Below, piece by piece: positions 7,861 to 16,533 of a DNA stretch of 64,000 nt. Position 1 is the stretch's first letter, and every line of letters begins with the position of its first letter. Source of the stretch: Planctomycetota bacterium (GTDB taxonomy: Bacteria > Planctomycetota > PUPC01 > JACPCR01); the NCBI GenBank assembly GCA_027625095.1, contig JAQBXN010000001.1, forward strand, positions 124,001 through 188,000. The letters are read 5' to 3'. The translations under genes were made by a program, and so were the position numbers. Under the pieces are notes generated by a model that saw only the letters and a program-made list of their open reading frames with translations, was not told the origin of the DNA and made no database searches.

Positions 7861-8850
7861 TTAAGGGCCAACGACTTTCATCGCTTCAACAATACGCGCA
7901 CTCTTACAGATGGCTTCGAGAGTGGAAATAGTTCGGAGGGTGTCGTCTGGAGTCCAGAGCTGTTCGGTCTCGCCGGCAATGACATCGGAGAAATGATCGA
8001 TCTCGGTTGTGTAAGCATTTGGGTCTTCAAGCTCGATTGTCTCGATGTGCTTTTTGTTCTTCCAGATTTCGATTTCCTTCTTCGTTCCCCTGGCGGTCCA
8101 GGGGTCAGTCAGTCTGAGGCGCCCTTCCTCACCAGTAATTTCAGCGTGGATCTTAATGTCCGTGCAAAACGCACATTCAGTGACTGCAGAAATCCCGTTC
8201 TCAAATTGGAGGGTAGCGGAATTAGAAAGGTCAACCTCAGACTCGGCATACAAGGAGGCGCCGAATACAAAGGACGGCGTCTGCCCAGCTACCAGGACAG
8301 CAAAGCTGATCGGATAAAATCCCAAGTCAAACAGGCAGCCGCCTCCCATACTTTTCTTCAGGCGGATGTTGCCTTCCTGTTTGAATGGAAAGCAGAACGC
8401 GCCCTGTATCAGCCGTGTCTGACCGATACGTCCACCCTGGATTAGCTCAAGCACCTGGGCTATCTGTGGCTGAAATCGATACATGGCCGCTTCCATGAAC
8501 TTCACGCTGTTTGACTCACACGCGGCGATCATGGCCGCTGAGTCTTCCGCGGTCATCGCGGCCGGCTTTTCGCACAGGACATGTTTGCCTGCGTGCGCTG
8601 CCTTTTCCGTCCATTCCCGATGCAGGGTATTCGGCGTGGTAATGACAACCGCCTGGATGGACTCGTCCTTCAGCATTTCCTCATAGGATCCGTATGCCGT
8701 CGTAATCCCATGCTGCTGAGCGAACGCCTTAGCCTTTTCTTCACTGCGGCTTGCCACTGCAGTGAGCTCAGACCGTTCGCAGCCCCGAAATCCTTTAACC
8801 AACCAACCGCCCACCATGCCGGTTCCGATCATGCCGTATTTGATACTCAT
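7861..8850 (-). CDS. Gfo/Idh/MocA family oxidoreductase
   Basis: A 329-residue NAD(P)-dependent sugar dehydrogenase-type protein. The Rossmann motif MIGTGMVGGWLVKGF is at the N-terminus and the family signature CEKPAAMTAEDS (with catalytic-region Lys-Pro) is near residue 95. The C-terminal alpha/beta domain carries GGGCLFDLGFYPI. It is 45 nt upstream of the start of the SGNH hydrolase on the same strand, so the two likely form a transcription unit. Substrate is not assignable. Confidence 0.88.
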   Translation of the reverse strand: MSIKYGMIGTGMVGGWLVKGFRGCERSELTAVASRSEEKAKAFAQQHGITTAYGSYEEMLKDESIQAVVITTPNTLHREWTEKAAHAGKHVLCEKPAAMTAEDSAAMIAACESNSVKFMEAAMYRFQPQIAQVLELIQGGRIGQTRLIQGAFCFPFKQEGNIRLKKSMGGGCLFDLGFYPISFAVLVAGQTPSFVFGASLYAESEVDLSNSATLQFENGISAVTECAFCTDIKIHAEITGEEGRLRLTDPWTARGTKKEIEIWKNKKHIETIELEDPNAYTTEIDHFSDVIAGETEQLWTPDDTLRTISTLEAICKSARIVEAMKVVGP

Positions 8851-9081
8851 AAATTCTTCTATGTGAGCGTGAAGTTGTAGGAACAGTGTCGTCCAACCTT
8901 AAAACGTGCGAAGTCCTATGCACCAAAACATTTTTTACATGTCTCTACTTCAAAACGAAACCTGATGTAACTAATAAGACTCAAGTCACTCCTTCTCCAT
9001 TCCATCGATTTTTGATTCCTCCCACAGTTTCAGATTCCCTTCTCATGCTCTTTTTCAATCGATGGTCTCTTCAAGCTCCCG

Positions 9082-9116
9082 ACCCTCGGCTCCAGTCACC
9101 GGACCTGGCCGAGGGT
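9082..9116. promoter_or_regulatory. Inverted repeat upstream of the ECF sigma gene
   Basis: ACCCTCGGC and GCCGAGGGT form a perfect 9-bp inverted repeat separated by 17 nt, about 120 nt before the likely sigma start. It has no T-tract, so it is not a classical terminator on either strand. It could be an operator or an RNA hairpin in the leader. The rest of the 8851-9162 gap shows no gene. Confidence 0.4.
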
Positions 9117-9162
9117 TGGCTCATTCTTCGGCCGCTCCCCCCGATTCACTAACATCCTTGCC

Positions 9163-9876
9163 ATGAGTATGCTCACATCTAGAATCAGTACGAACGTCGT
9201 TTCTTTAACTGAGCTTGTTCGTGGTAGCAGCGCTATGTCATCAATCAGTGGTGGATCAGTAACTCTTTGGATTTCACAGCTCAAAGGCGGAGAAGATGCA
9301 GCCCTCGCCAAGCTCCATGATCGGTACTGGCCATTTCTGGTGAACCTGGCACGAAAAAAAATACGCGGCCCGCAGCGTGGTGCCGCGGATGAAGAGGATA
9401 TTGCAGGCCAGGCATTCTGGGCCTTTTACCAGATGCTCCAGGACGGCGAAGTTCCCCGGCTTAATAACCGCCACGACCTCTATGCGCTTCTGGGCATCAT
9501 CACCGCGCGCAAAGCCATCAACCAGATGCAACACGAACGCCGGCTCAAACGTGGAGGCGGACAGGTGCGCGGCGAATCGGTGCTCGGTTATGTTGCCGGG
9601 GCGGATTCCCAGCGTGTGGGAATGGACCATCAAAAAGGCAAAGGGCCAACTCCGGCAGAAGAGGCCATCCTCCACGACTGCTATCAGCATTATCTGGACA
9701 TCCTGTCAGACAATCTGCGCTTCATCGCCGAGCGCCATCTTGCTGGCTTCAGCAACCTGGAGATAAGTGAAGAGTTGGATTGCTCCAAGCGCACGGTTGA
9801 GCGCAAGATGCGAATCATCCTCAACAAGTGGAAAGAACAGGCTGCAGACAGCATCAATGCCCTCACTCCGTCATGA
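9163..9876 (+). CDS. ECF-type sigma-70 factor, kinase-linked
   Basis: An RNA polymerase sigma factor of the large ECF group common in Planctomycetes. Region 2 starts GSVTLWISQLKGGEDAALAK and continues to ADEEDIAGQAFWAFYQML; region 4 is a helix-turn-helix NLEISEELDCSKRTVERKM. The conserved start of the family matches an internal ATG at 9235 (MSSISGGSVTLWI), which I prefer over the ATG at 9163. Ten nucleotides separate its stop from the kinase gene, so the pair is surely co-transcribed. In related pairs the kinase phosphorylates the sigma factor to switch it on, so that is the likely regulation. No anti-sigma gene is present. Confidence 0.85.
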   Translation: MSMLTSRISTNVVSLTELVRGSSAMSSISGGSVTLWISQLKGGEDAALAKLHDRYWPFLVNLARKKIRGPQRGAADEEDIAGQAFWAFYQMLQDGEVPRLNNRHDLYALLGIITARKAINQMQHERRLKRGGGQVRGESVLGYVAGADSQRVGMDHQKGKGPTPAEEAILHDCYQHYLDILSDNLRFIAERHLAGFSNLEISEELDCSKRTVERKMRIILNKWKEQAADSINALTPS

Positions 9877-9886
9877 GGATTCGCTG

Positions 9887-12800
9887 ATGGGAACGCGGAT
9901 GGAAAGTGAGACCGCTCCAGAGGTACCACCAGGCGCTGGTGAAAAGACACGGGAGCTCAAAAAGCCGCTTTCACAGGATTACGAATCGCTCCTGGAATGG
10001 ATGGATCCGATCATCGACGATTTTGAAACGGCCTGGCAATCCGACGTTCCACCAGAGATCGATCGATTCATCGAAAACGTCCCCGAGGATCACTTACCTG
10101 CACTCCTGCGCGAACTGGTTCTCGTAGATCTGGAGCATCGTTGGAAGGCCGGCGACCGGCGTTCCATCGAAGCCTACCTCCGCGAGTTTCCGGAGCTTGT
10201 TAATTCGGATGAACCGGTCGTCCAGTCACTGCTCGATCACACCCACGAACTGCGAAATCGGTATGCCCCAGAGGCTGCCGTCGCGGCCACGGAATTGATT
10301 GATCCAACCAGCCTGAGGGGGAGAAGCGTCCACATTCAGTGCATCCATTGCTCCAGCCACATTCAGGTGGTGAGTGAGGAGCGTTACGAGGTTATAGGCG
10401 AAATCGGCCGCGGCGGTCTGGGTCGCGTCCTGAAGGCGGACGACAAGGAAATGAATCGTGAGGTAGCCTTGAAAGAGCTCCTCCCCATGCCGGGCCTCTC
10501 CACCCTTGAGAGACAGCTCAAAGAGTCGCGCATTGCACGATTCATGGCGGAGGCACGAATCACCGGCCAACTGGAGCATCCGAGTATCGTGCCGGTTTAC
10601 GAGATCGGCCAGCGCGAGGATGGCGGTATTTACTACACCATGAAGATCGTTCGCGGCAAGACTCTTCACCAGCGGCTCAAAAGAAAATCTGGCTCAAAGC
10701 AGCCCTCGACGAACACCATATCCTCCTCAAAACTGCGAATCCCTGAGGATTCACTCCCGCTGGATCTCGCGGGCCGACTCCCACTGCTGTCAAACTTTGT
10801 CGATGTCTGTCATGCCATCGCGTATGCGCACTCGAAGGGCGTCATCCACCGAGACATTAAACCTAAGAACATCATGATTGGAGACTACGGTGAAACCGTA
10901 GTTCTCGACTGGGGGCTGGCCAAGCACCGCGAACAAAAGCAGCCGGGCTACCGGACCATGGTTGGTGAAGTCATCGGAACGCCCGAATACATGCCGCCAG
11001 AACAGGCTCGTGGGATGATTGAAGAAATCGATGAACGCAGCGACGTCTTTTCACTGGGCGCGGTGTTGTATGAGATTCTGACAGGACAGTCCCCTTACCA
11101 GAGCGATTCGAAAACGGAGGCACTCGTCGCCGCGAGTAAGGCGATCATCCTGTCGGTGAATGAAGTCGAGCCTCACGCGCCCCCCGAACTCTCCGCCATC
11201 TGCGAAAAGGCCCTCCAGCCTTACCCCAAGGATCGCTATGCCAATGCAGATTCACTCGCCCGCGATGTTCAGTATTATCTCTCCGGGCAACTGGAGAAAC
11301 GCATCCGTGCGGAAGAGCGTGAACAGACCGCGCGCCGCTATCTTTACGTGGCACACATGAACCTGGCAAAGCAGGCATGGGAGGTAGGCAACATCAGCCG
11401 TGCCCACGCTCTGCTCGAAACCCATCTTCCTCAAAAGGATCACAGGGACGTCCGCGGCTTTGAATGGTTCTACCTCTGGCAGCTTTGCCACAGCCGTCAG
11501 AAAAATACTCTGCGTGGACATCGTGAACCTGTGTGGGCGGTAGCCGTATCGCCCGATGGCAAATCCATTGCGTCTGGAAGCGAAGACAAAACCATCAGGG
11601 TCTGGGATTCAAGCACGGGCAAGGAAATCACCGCCCTGCCGGGCCACACTCGGGTCATCACCTGCCTTGCCTTCTCGCCATGCGGCCGATTCCTCGCATC
11701 GGGCAGTGGGGATTTGACGGTGCGATTGTGGGATCTGGATACCGGCTCACAGTGGGCGCTATTCCAGGGACATAAAAGGCCGGTCAGCACGTTGGCCTAT
11801 TCACCGAACGGGGAAATTCTCGCATCCGGTGGATTCGATCGAAACGTCATCCTGTGGGACACCACTGACGGTAAAGAAATCACCCGGGTAGGCGATCACC
11901 CGCACCGGGTGCGCGGCAGCGCTTTCTCACCTGACGGTACCACGCTGGCGACAGGTGGCGGCATTCCGGATAAGCCGGGCGATATCTATCTGTGGGATGT
12001 TCGTGAGATTCGGCAAGGCAAACGGAGCCCGACGATCCTCAAGGGTCACTTCGGGTCGGTAAACACCGTGGCCTTTTCGCCGGACGGCAAGACCCTTGCA
12101 TCCGGCAGTTGGGATCAGACGGTCAAGCTATGGGATATCCTCAGCGGCCGGGAACAGATGACCTTTCAGGGACACAGCGAAGGCGTCGTCTGCCTGGCCT
12201 TTTCGCCGGACGGCAACCTGCTCGCGTCCGGCAGTGGCGAGCGAAACATGGCCGGTATCGTCAAAGTCTGGAACGTGAGCGATGGGAAAGAACGGACAAC
12301 CCTCAAAGGCCACATGGACGGCATTCTTTCGCTCGCATTTTTCCCCGATGGCAATCGTCTCGTCTCTGCCAGTTTTGATAAGACACTGAAACTGTGGGAC
12401 ATCGCGGTCGAGCAACGCCTCACTCCGCAACTCAAGGGACATACTGCCGGCGCCTGGGCCGTTGCCTTCTCACCCAATGGGAAGCTCCTCGCTTCAGGCG
12501 GTCAGGACCGTAAGGTCAGGCTCTGGAACAGTCGCACATGGGAAGAAGTCGGCTCCCTGAAAGGCCACGCCCGCCTCGTCACCTGCGTCTGCTTTTCACC
12601 CGATAGCTCATTGCTCGTTTCAGGAAGCGCGGACAATAGCGTCCGAGTCTGGGACGTTGAATCTCAGGTCGAAGTTTTCAATCTCGCGGGGCACGTAAAA
12701 GAAATAACCTGCGTCTCGTTTTCACCCGACGGTAAATGGCTCGCCACGGGCAGCCAGGACAACACGGTCAAAATCTGGGATACGGAAACCGGGGGGGAGA

Positions 12801-14614
12801 TTGCCAGCCTTCGCGGGCACCATGACGTTATCTCCTCTCTGGATTTTTCACCCAACGGAACGCGTCTGGCCACCGCCAGCTTCGATAAGCAGATTAAGGT
12901 CTGGGAAATCAACGTCCAGAATCAGCACCCACTGGAAAAGCGGACACTCGAAGGCCACCACTCCCCCGTGCTATCGCTCAAGTATTCGCCGGATGGCCGA
13001 AGACTGGCTACAGGCAGCCGCGACGGGGTGCTCAAACTGTGGAGCACTTCCAATTACGAAGTAATAGCCAGCCACCAGCCGAGCAAACATGGGCTGATGA
13101 AGCTCGCCTATTCCCCCAACGGGCAGACGCTGGCCATCGGCAGCTATGAATCCGTGCTCCACCTGGATATCCAATCCGGTGACGTCCTCTTCAATCTCGA
13201 TACCGGAAGGGACTGGGTGCAGGCTGTGGATTTCGATGTAGAGGGCCACTTCCTCGCCGTTGGGAATTCAAGCAGTATTGCCATTATCGAAATGGCGAGA
13301 CAGAAAATTCTGTGCGAACTCGAAGGGCATAACTACAGCATACTCTCTGCCTCTTACTCTCCGGATGGTGAATCGCTGGTTACTTCGAGCCGTGACCGAA
13401 CCGTCAAGATTTGGAATCCTGTAACCGGCGAGGAGTTCGCCTCACTTGAAGGCCATAAAGGCGCGGTCTATGCACACACGTTTTCACCAGACGGCAAGAC
13501 ATTGGTCACCGGTAGCAGTGACAAAACAATTCGGCTCTGGAATCTCCTAAAAGGTGGACAGGCTGAACCAGCCTCCTCTCTGAATGGGCACACGGAACGC
13601 ATCACGTGCCTGCACTTTTCACCGGACGGCAGACAGTTCGCTTCCGCCAGCAGCGACAACACAATCCGGCTTTGGGATTCCAAGACTCACGAGACACTTC
13701 AAGTGATTGAAGGCCACACAGACAGCGTGAATGTGGTCAGATTTTCCCCAGATTCCTCCCTGCTCGCATCCGGCAGCGGCAGGTGGATCAACCGCCCCGC
13801 AGCGGCAAAGCTTTGGGATGCCGGCACCGGAGAACAGATCTCCGTGATAGCAGGTCACAAGGGCTCACTCGAGTGGCTCGACTTTTCGCAAAATGGCCAG
13901 TTCATCGCGACGGCCAGTTCGGACGGCACGGCTCGCATCTGGGACATCACGAATCCATCCAGCCCGCAGGAAGCAGTGATCCTCATCGGTCATCGTGATC
14001 GTGTTACTACCGTTGCCTTCTCACCGGACGGTCTTTCCATCGCCACAGGCTCCGCAGACAAGACCGTGAAACTTTGGGACATATTCACCGGCCAGGAGCT
14101 TCTCACACTAACCGGTCATCACGAGTGGGTGAACTGTCTGTCGTTCGATCCCAAAGGTCGCATGCTGGCAAGTGTGAGCTGGGATGGCGACATCAAACTC
14201 TGGCATGCGGCCACCAATTCCCAGGTCGCCTGGAGTTACGCAGACGAAGCCCACCACCTGGCAGTCGAAAACGAACCGGACCTTGATAGTACATCTCAGG
14301 CGATCGAACTCGCCGAACTCGCCACACGTCTTGCACCGGACGATGACAATCTGAAACAGATTCGCGCGGTGACATCCCTCCGGGCAGGCCACGCTTCGGA
14401 AGCAATCACCCGCCTCGAAAGGCCTGGCGATCCTGAGACCGAAACAGACTGTATTTACAGACTCTTTCTCGCCATCGCTTACGAGATGACAGGTAATCGA
14501 GACCAGGCAGTACGCTGTTACAACCAGGTAGAACGCTGGATGATGGTGAACAAGACCAAACAGCCACTTCTCTACAAGCTGCACAGAGACGTGGAAGAAA
14601 AGCTGGGCATTTGA
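9887..14614 (+). CDS. Ser/Thr protein kinase with 21 WD40 repeats
   Basis: A 1575-residue eukaryote-like kinase. The start at 9887 has a GAGG Shine-Dalgarno at 9875-9878; a longer frame from 9767 runs inside the sigma gene and is rejected. Order: acidic N-region; half zinc-ribbon CIHC near residue 151; kinase domain with GRGGLG near 173, VALKELLP Lys near 196, HRDIKPKN near 320 and DWG replacing DFG near 341; then about residues 544-1450 hold 21 WD40 blades (for example HTRVITCLAFSPCGRFLASG), blades 13 and 14 being degenerate; finally a TPR-like tail. No transmembrane segment is visible, so it should be cytoplasmic. It is paired with the upstream ECF sigma factor. Confidence 0.93.
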   Translation: MGTRMESETAPEVPPGAGEKTRELKKPLSQDYESLLEWMDPIIDDFETAWQSDVPPEIDRFIENVPEDHLPALLRELVLVDLEHRWKAGDRRSIEAYLREFPELVNSDEPVVQSLLDHTHELRNRYAPEAAVAATELIDPTSLRGRSVHIQCIHCSSHIQVVSEERYEVIGEIGRGGLGRVLKADDKEMNREVALKELLPMPGLSTLERQLKESRIARFMAEARITGQLEHPSIVPVYEIGQREDGGIYYTMKIVRGKTLHQRLKRKSGSKQPSTNTISSSKLRIPEDSLPLDLAGRLPLLSNFVDVCHAIAYAHSKGVIHRDIKPKNIMIGDYGETVVLDWGLAKHREQKQPGYRTMVGEVIGTPEYMPPEQARGMIEEIDERSDVFSLGAVLYEILTGQSPYQSDSKTEALVAASKAIILSVNEVEPHAPPELSAICEKALQPYPKDRYANADSLARDVQYYLSGQLEKRIRAEEREQTARRYLYVAHMNLAKQAWEVGNISRAHALLETHLPQKDHRDVRGFEWFYLWQLCHSRQKNTLRGHREPVWAVAVSPDGKSIASGSEDKTIRVWDSSTGKEITALPGHTRVITCLAFSPCGRFLASGSGDLTVRLWDLDTGSQWALFQGHKRPVSTLAYSPNGEILASGGFDRNVILWDTTDGKEITRVGDHPHRVRGSAFSPDGTTLATGGGIPDKPGDIYLWDVREIRQGKRSPTILKGHFGSVNTVAFSPDGKTLASGSWDQTVKLWDILSGREQMTFQGHSEGVVCLAFSPDGNLLASGSGERNMAGIVKVWNVSDGKERTTLKGHMDGILSLAFFPDGNRLVSASFDKTLKLWDIAVEQRLTPQLKGHTAGAWAVAFSPNGKLLASGGQDRKVRLWNSRTWEEVGSLKGHARLVTCVCFSPDSSLLVSGSADNSVRVWDVESQVEVFNLAGHVKEITCVSFSPDGKWLATGSQDNTVKIWDTETGGEIASLRGHHDVISSLDFSPNGTRLATASFDKQIKVWEINVQNQHPLEKRTLEGHHSPVLSLKYSPDGRRLATGSRDGVLKLWSTSNYEVIASHQPSKHGLMKLAYSPNGQTLAIGSYESVLHLDIQSGDVLFNLDTGRDWVQAVDFDVEGHFLAVGNSSSIAIIEMARQKILCELEGHNYSILSASYSPDGESLVTSSRDRTVKIWNPVTGEEFASLEGHKGAVYAHTFSPDGKTLVTGSSDKTIRLWNLLKGGQAEPASSLNGHTERITCLHFSPDGRQFASASSDNTIRLWDSKTHETLQVIEGHTDSVNVVRFSPDSSLLASGSGRWINRPAAAKLWDAGTGEQISVIAGHKGSLEWLDFSQNGQFIATASSDGTARIWDITNPSSPQEAVILIGHRDRVTTVAFSPDGLSIATGSADKTVKLWDIFTGQELLTLTGHHEWVNCLSFDPKGRMLASVSWDGDIKLWHAATNSQVAWSYADEAHHLAVENEPDLDSTSQAIELAELATRLAPDDDNLKQIRAVTSLRAGHASEAITRLERPGDPETETDCIYRLFLAIAYEMTGNRDQAVRCYNQVERWMMVNKTKQPLLYKLHRDVEEKLGI

Positions 14615-14629
14615 TACCCGGGCGAACCT

Positions 14630-15931
14630 TCACCCACCATAGCTCCTGCCCTTCCACTGGCCTTTGGATCGCCGCCAGTGTCGTAAAGCAGAATCGAAAG
14701 TCATGCAGGTGTAAAGGAAGCCTGCGAATGGCAACGTCAGGCAGTAATAGATTGGGACACGATACCACCGCACGATCGGAATGAGTGAACAGGCCATCAA
14801 CGTAAACGCGGCCAAGGCGGGAAGAACCACAGCCAGGAATAGACTGATGTCGTTGCAAAAGAGGGAGGCCCCTGCCACCAGGCACACCACTGGTCCCAAA
14901 TAGAGCATCAGCATCCCAAGCAGCGTACCCAGCAGCAGCAGAGACGAGTGTCTCAATTGGGTGAACGCGGTGCGAGCGACCATGTCCCAGATCCCTTTCA
15001 GCGATTCATACGGACGCGTGCTCACAATCTCTTGAGTGAGCCCCAGCCAGATTCGATTCTTTCCAGTACCACCGTTTTGAATCAATGGGCCAAAGGCGAC
15101 GTCATCAATGACTCGATCGCGAATACGTTCGAGCCCCCCCGCATTAGCAAGTGCACTTCTGCGTACCAGCATGCAGCCCCCCGCGGCTGCCGCGGTAGTA
15201 TGATCCAGATCGTTTACCCATCTGAATGGATAGAGCTTGGCAAAAAAATAAACAAAAGGAGGGATGAGCAGGCGTTCCCAGAAACTGTCAACCCGAAGAT
15301 GCACCATCAGAGAGACTAGATCCTGTCTCTCAGACCTCATCTTCCCCACCATAGCCTTGAGGGAATTCGGTGGATGCGCGATGTCAGCATCGGTAAAGAG
15401 CAAAAGGTCAGGGTTGCCGCCGGCCACTTCCGCGGGATCTGAATTTCCAAATTCGACTCCCTGCTGCATGGCCCAGAGCTTGCCGGTCCAGCCGCCGGAC
15501 AGTGGCTTGGAAGCCAGGAGATGGAACCGTTCCGGCTTATCGCATTCTTCGGCTATTCGGCGGGCAACTTCTGCCGTGCCATCCTCACTGTGATCGTCAA
15601 TCAGCACGACTTCGTAATCACCGGGGTAATCCTGCTCCAGGACGCTCGGCAATGTACGGGCCAGAATGCCCTCTTCGTTTCGTGCGGGGATGATGATTCG
15701 GACATCCGGCCACTCCCCTGGGTCTCCGAGATCCGAAGCAGAGAGACCTGGATCGCAGAGGGCGAAGCGGATGTCCGTCCGCCAGAAACCTCCTCTGAAA
15801 AAGAAGAGGTAAATCCAGGCGATGCACGATAGCCAGGCGACAGCCAGGATGAGCAGGTAGAGGTGGCTTGGCAGCCAGGATGGAAGCTGGGAGAAATCCA
15901 TATTGGATGGTTCTACTACAGCTCTTATCAA
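14630..15931 (-). CDS. hpnB: Hopanoid-associated glycosyltransferase HpnB
   Basis: A 433-residue membrane-bound family 2 glycosyltransferase. One N-terminal membrane segment (residues about 25-47), GT2 core VRIIIPARNEEGILARTLPS, metal motif LLFTDADIAHP, and the HpnB-typical stretch FWERLLIPPFVYFFAKLYPF and TAAAAGGCMLVRR, then two to three C-terminal membrane segments. It matches the HpnB pattern closely. HpnB genes usually sit in squalene-hopene clusters; here no other hpn gene is near, and it ends 15 nt from the convergent kinase gene. A second start (MDFSQL) exists at 15901. The exact sugar transfer is not established for this family. Confidence 0.88.
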   Translation of the reverse strand: MIRAVVEPSNMDFSQLPSWLPSHLYLLILAVAWLSCIAWIYLFFFRGGFWRTDIRFALCDPGLSASDLGDPGEWPDVRIIIPARNEEGILARTLPSVLEQDYPGDYEVVLIDDHSEDGTAEVARRIAEECDKPERFHLLASKPLSGGWTGKLWAMQQGVEFGNSDPAEVAGGNPDLLLFTDADIAHPPNSLKAMVGKMRSERQDLVSLMVHLRVDSFWERLLIPPFVYFFAKLYPFRWVNDLDHTTAAAAGGCMLVRRSALANAGGLERIRDRVIDDVAFGPLIQNGGTGKNRIWLGLTQEIVSTRPYESLKGIWDMVARTAFTQLRHSSLLLLGTLLGMLMLYLGPVVCLVAGASLFCNDISLFLAVVLPALAAFTLMACSLIPIVRWYRVPIYYCLTLPFAGFLYTCMTFDSALRHWRRSKGQWKGRSYGG

Positions 15932-15945
15932 TCAGCCCACAGGCA

Positions 15946-16488
15946 CTAACTCAAACTTGCAGCAAGCACTGAGGCGCCGGTGACCGTGAGCGTCAGCCTT
16001 TCTTTCGGACAGTTTTGTTTCTTTTCCACTATTGCGTCCGCTCCTGCGACAGCTTGAACAGCCGCGGCCAACTGAGCGGCGGCTTCGTCGCTGTTATCCA
16101 GTGAGAGACGGTCGTTGGAGATGACATCAAACTGGTCGGTCTTGAACTTCAGGTTCAGACTTTCATCGGATTCAAGGCGGCGGCAGGCATCAAGGGCCGT
16201 TGTTACGACGCCCCTTACGCGTGCTTCGAGGTCACCATCCTGCGACTGCTTTCGGGTGTAGAGAAGCCCGGTGCCTCCCTCTTCATCCATGTAGAAATTA
16301 CCTTCATGTGCCACAAGCAAGATACCCGGCCCCCCCGGCACGTGTGAATAATCATGAATGTCGATAAGCAGGTGCCCATCGACACTCTTCTCCCGAATCC
16401 ATGAATGAAACACCGGGATGAAATCCTTCTGTTCGACCGATTCCGAATCTTCAAGGTAAAACTTGATGCCTATCTTTTGAATGTCCAT
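15946..16488 (-). CDS. Uncharacterised protein downstream of sulfite reductase
   Basis: A 180-residue soluble protein with no family I can name. It has an early strand-rich region (IGIKFYLEDSE, FIPVFHSWIRE, HLLIDIHDYSHVPGGPGILL) and a C-terminal helix followed by strands. It lies 45 nt downstream of the siroheme reductase and 14 nt before hpnB on the same strand. The position suggests co-expression with the reductase, perhaps in assembly or electron supply, which is inference only. One Cys in the DACRRLES segment and one near CPKERL are the only metal-ligand candidates. Confidence 0.72.
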   Translation of the reverse strand: MDIQKIGIKFYLEDSESVEQKDFIPVFHSWIREKSVDGHLLIDIHDYSHVPGGPGILLVAHEGNFYMDEEGGTGLLYTRKQSQDGDLEARVRGVVTTALDACRRLESDESLNLKFKTDQFDVISNDRLSLDNSDEAAAQLAAAVQAVAGADAIVEKKQNCPKERLTLTVTGASVLAASLS

Positions 16489-16533
16489 GGGTGAGTCTTC
16501 AGTTGATGTATTTTGACAGTTATCCGATCCGCA

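Noticed and set aside
9767..9886. N-terminal extension of the WD40 kinase overlapping the sigma gene
   Set aside because: The extension is antiparallel in nature to no known domain and lies inside the sigma reading frame; the ATG at 9887 has a good GAGG site.
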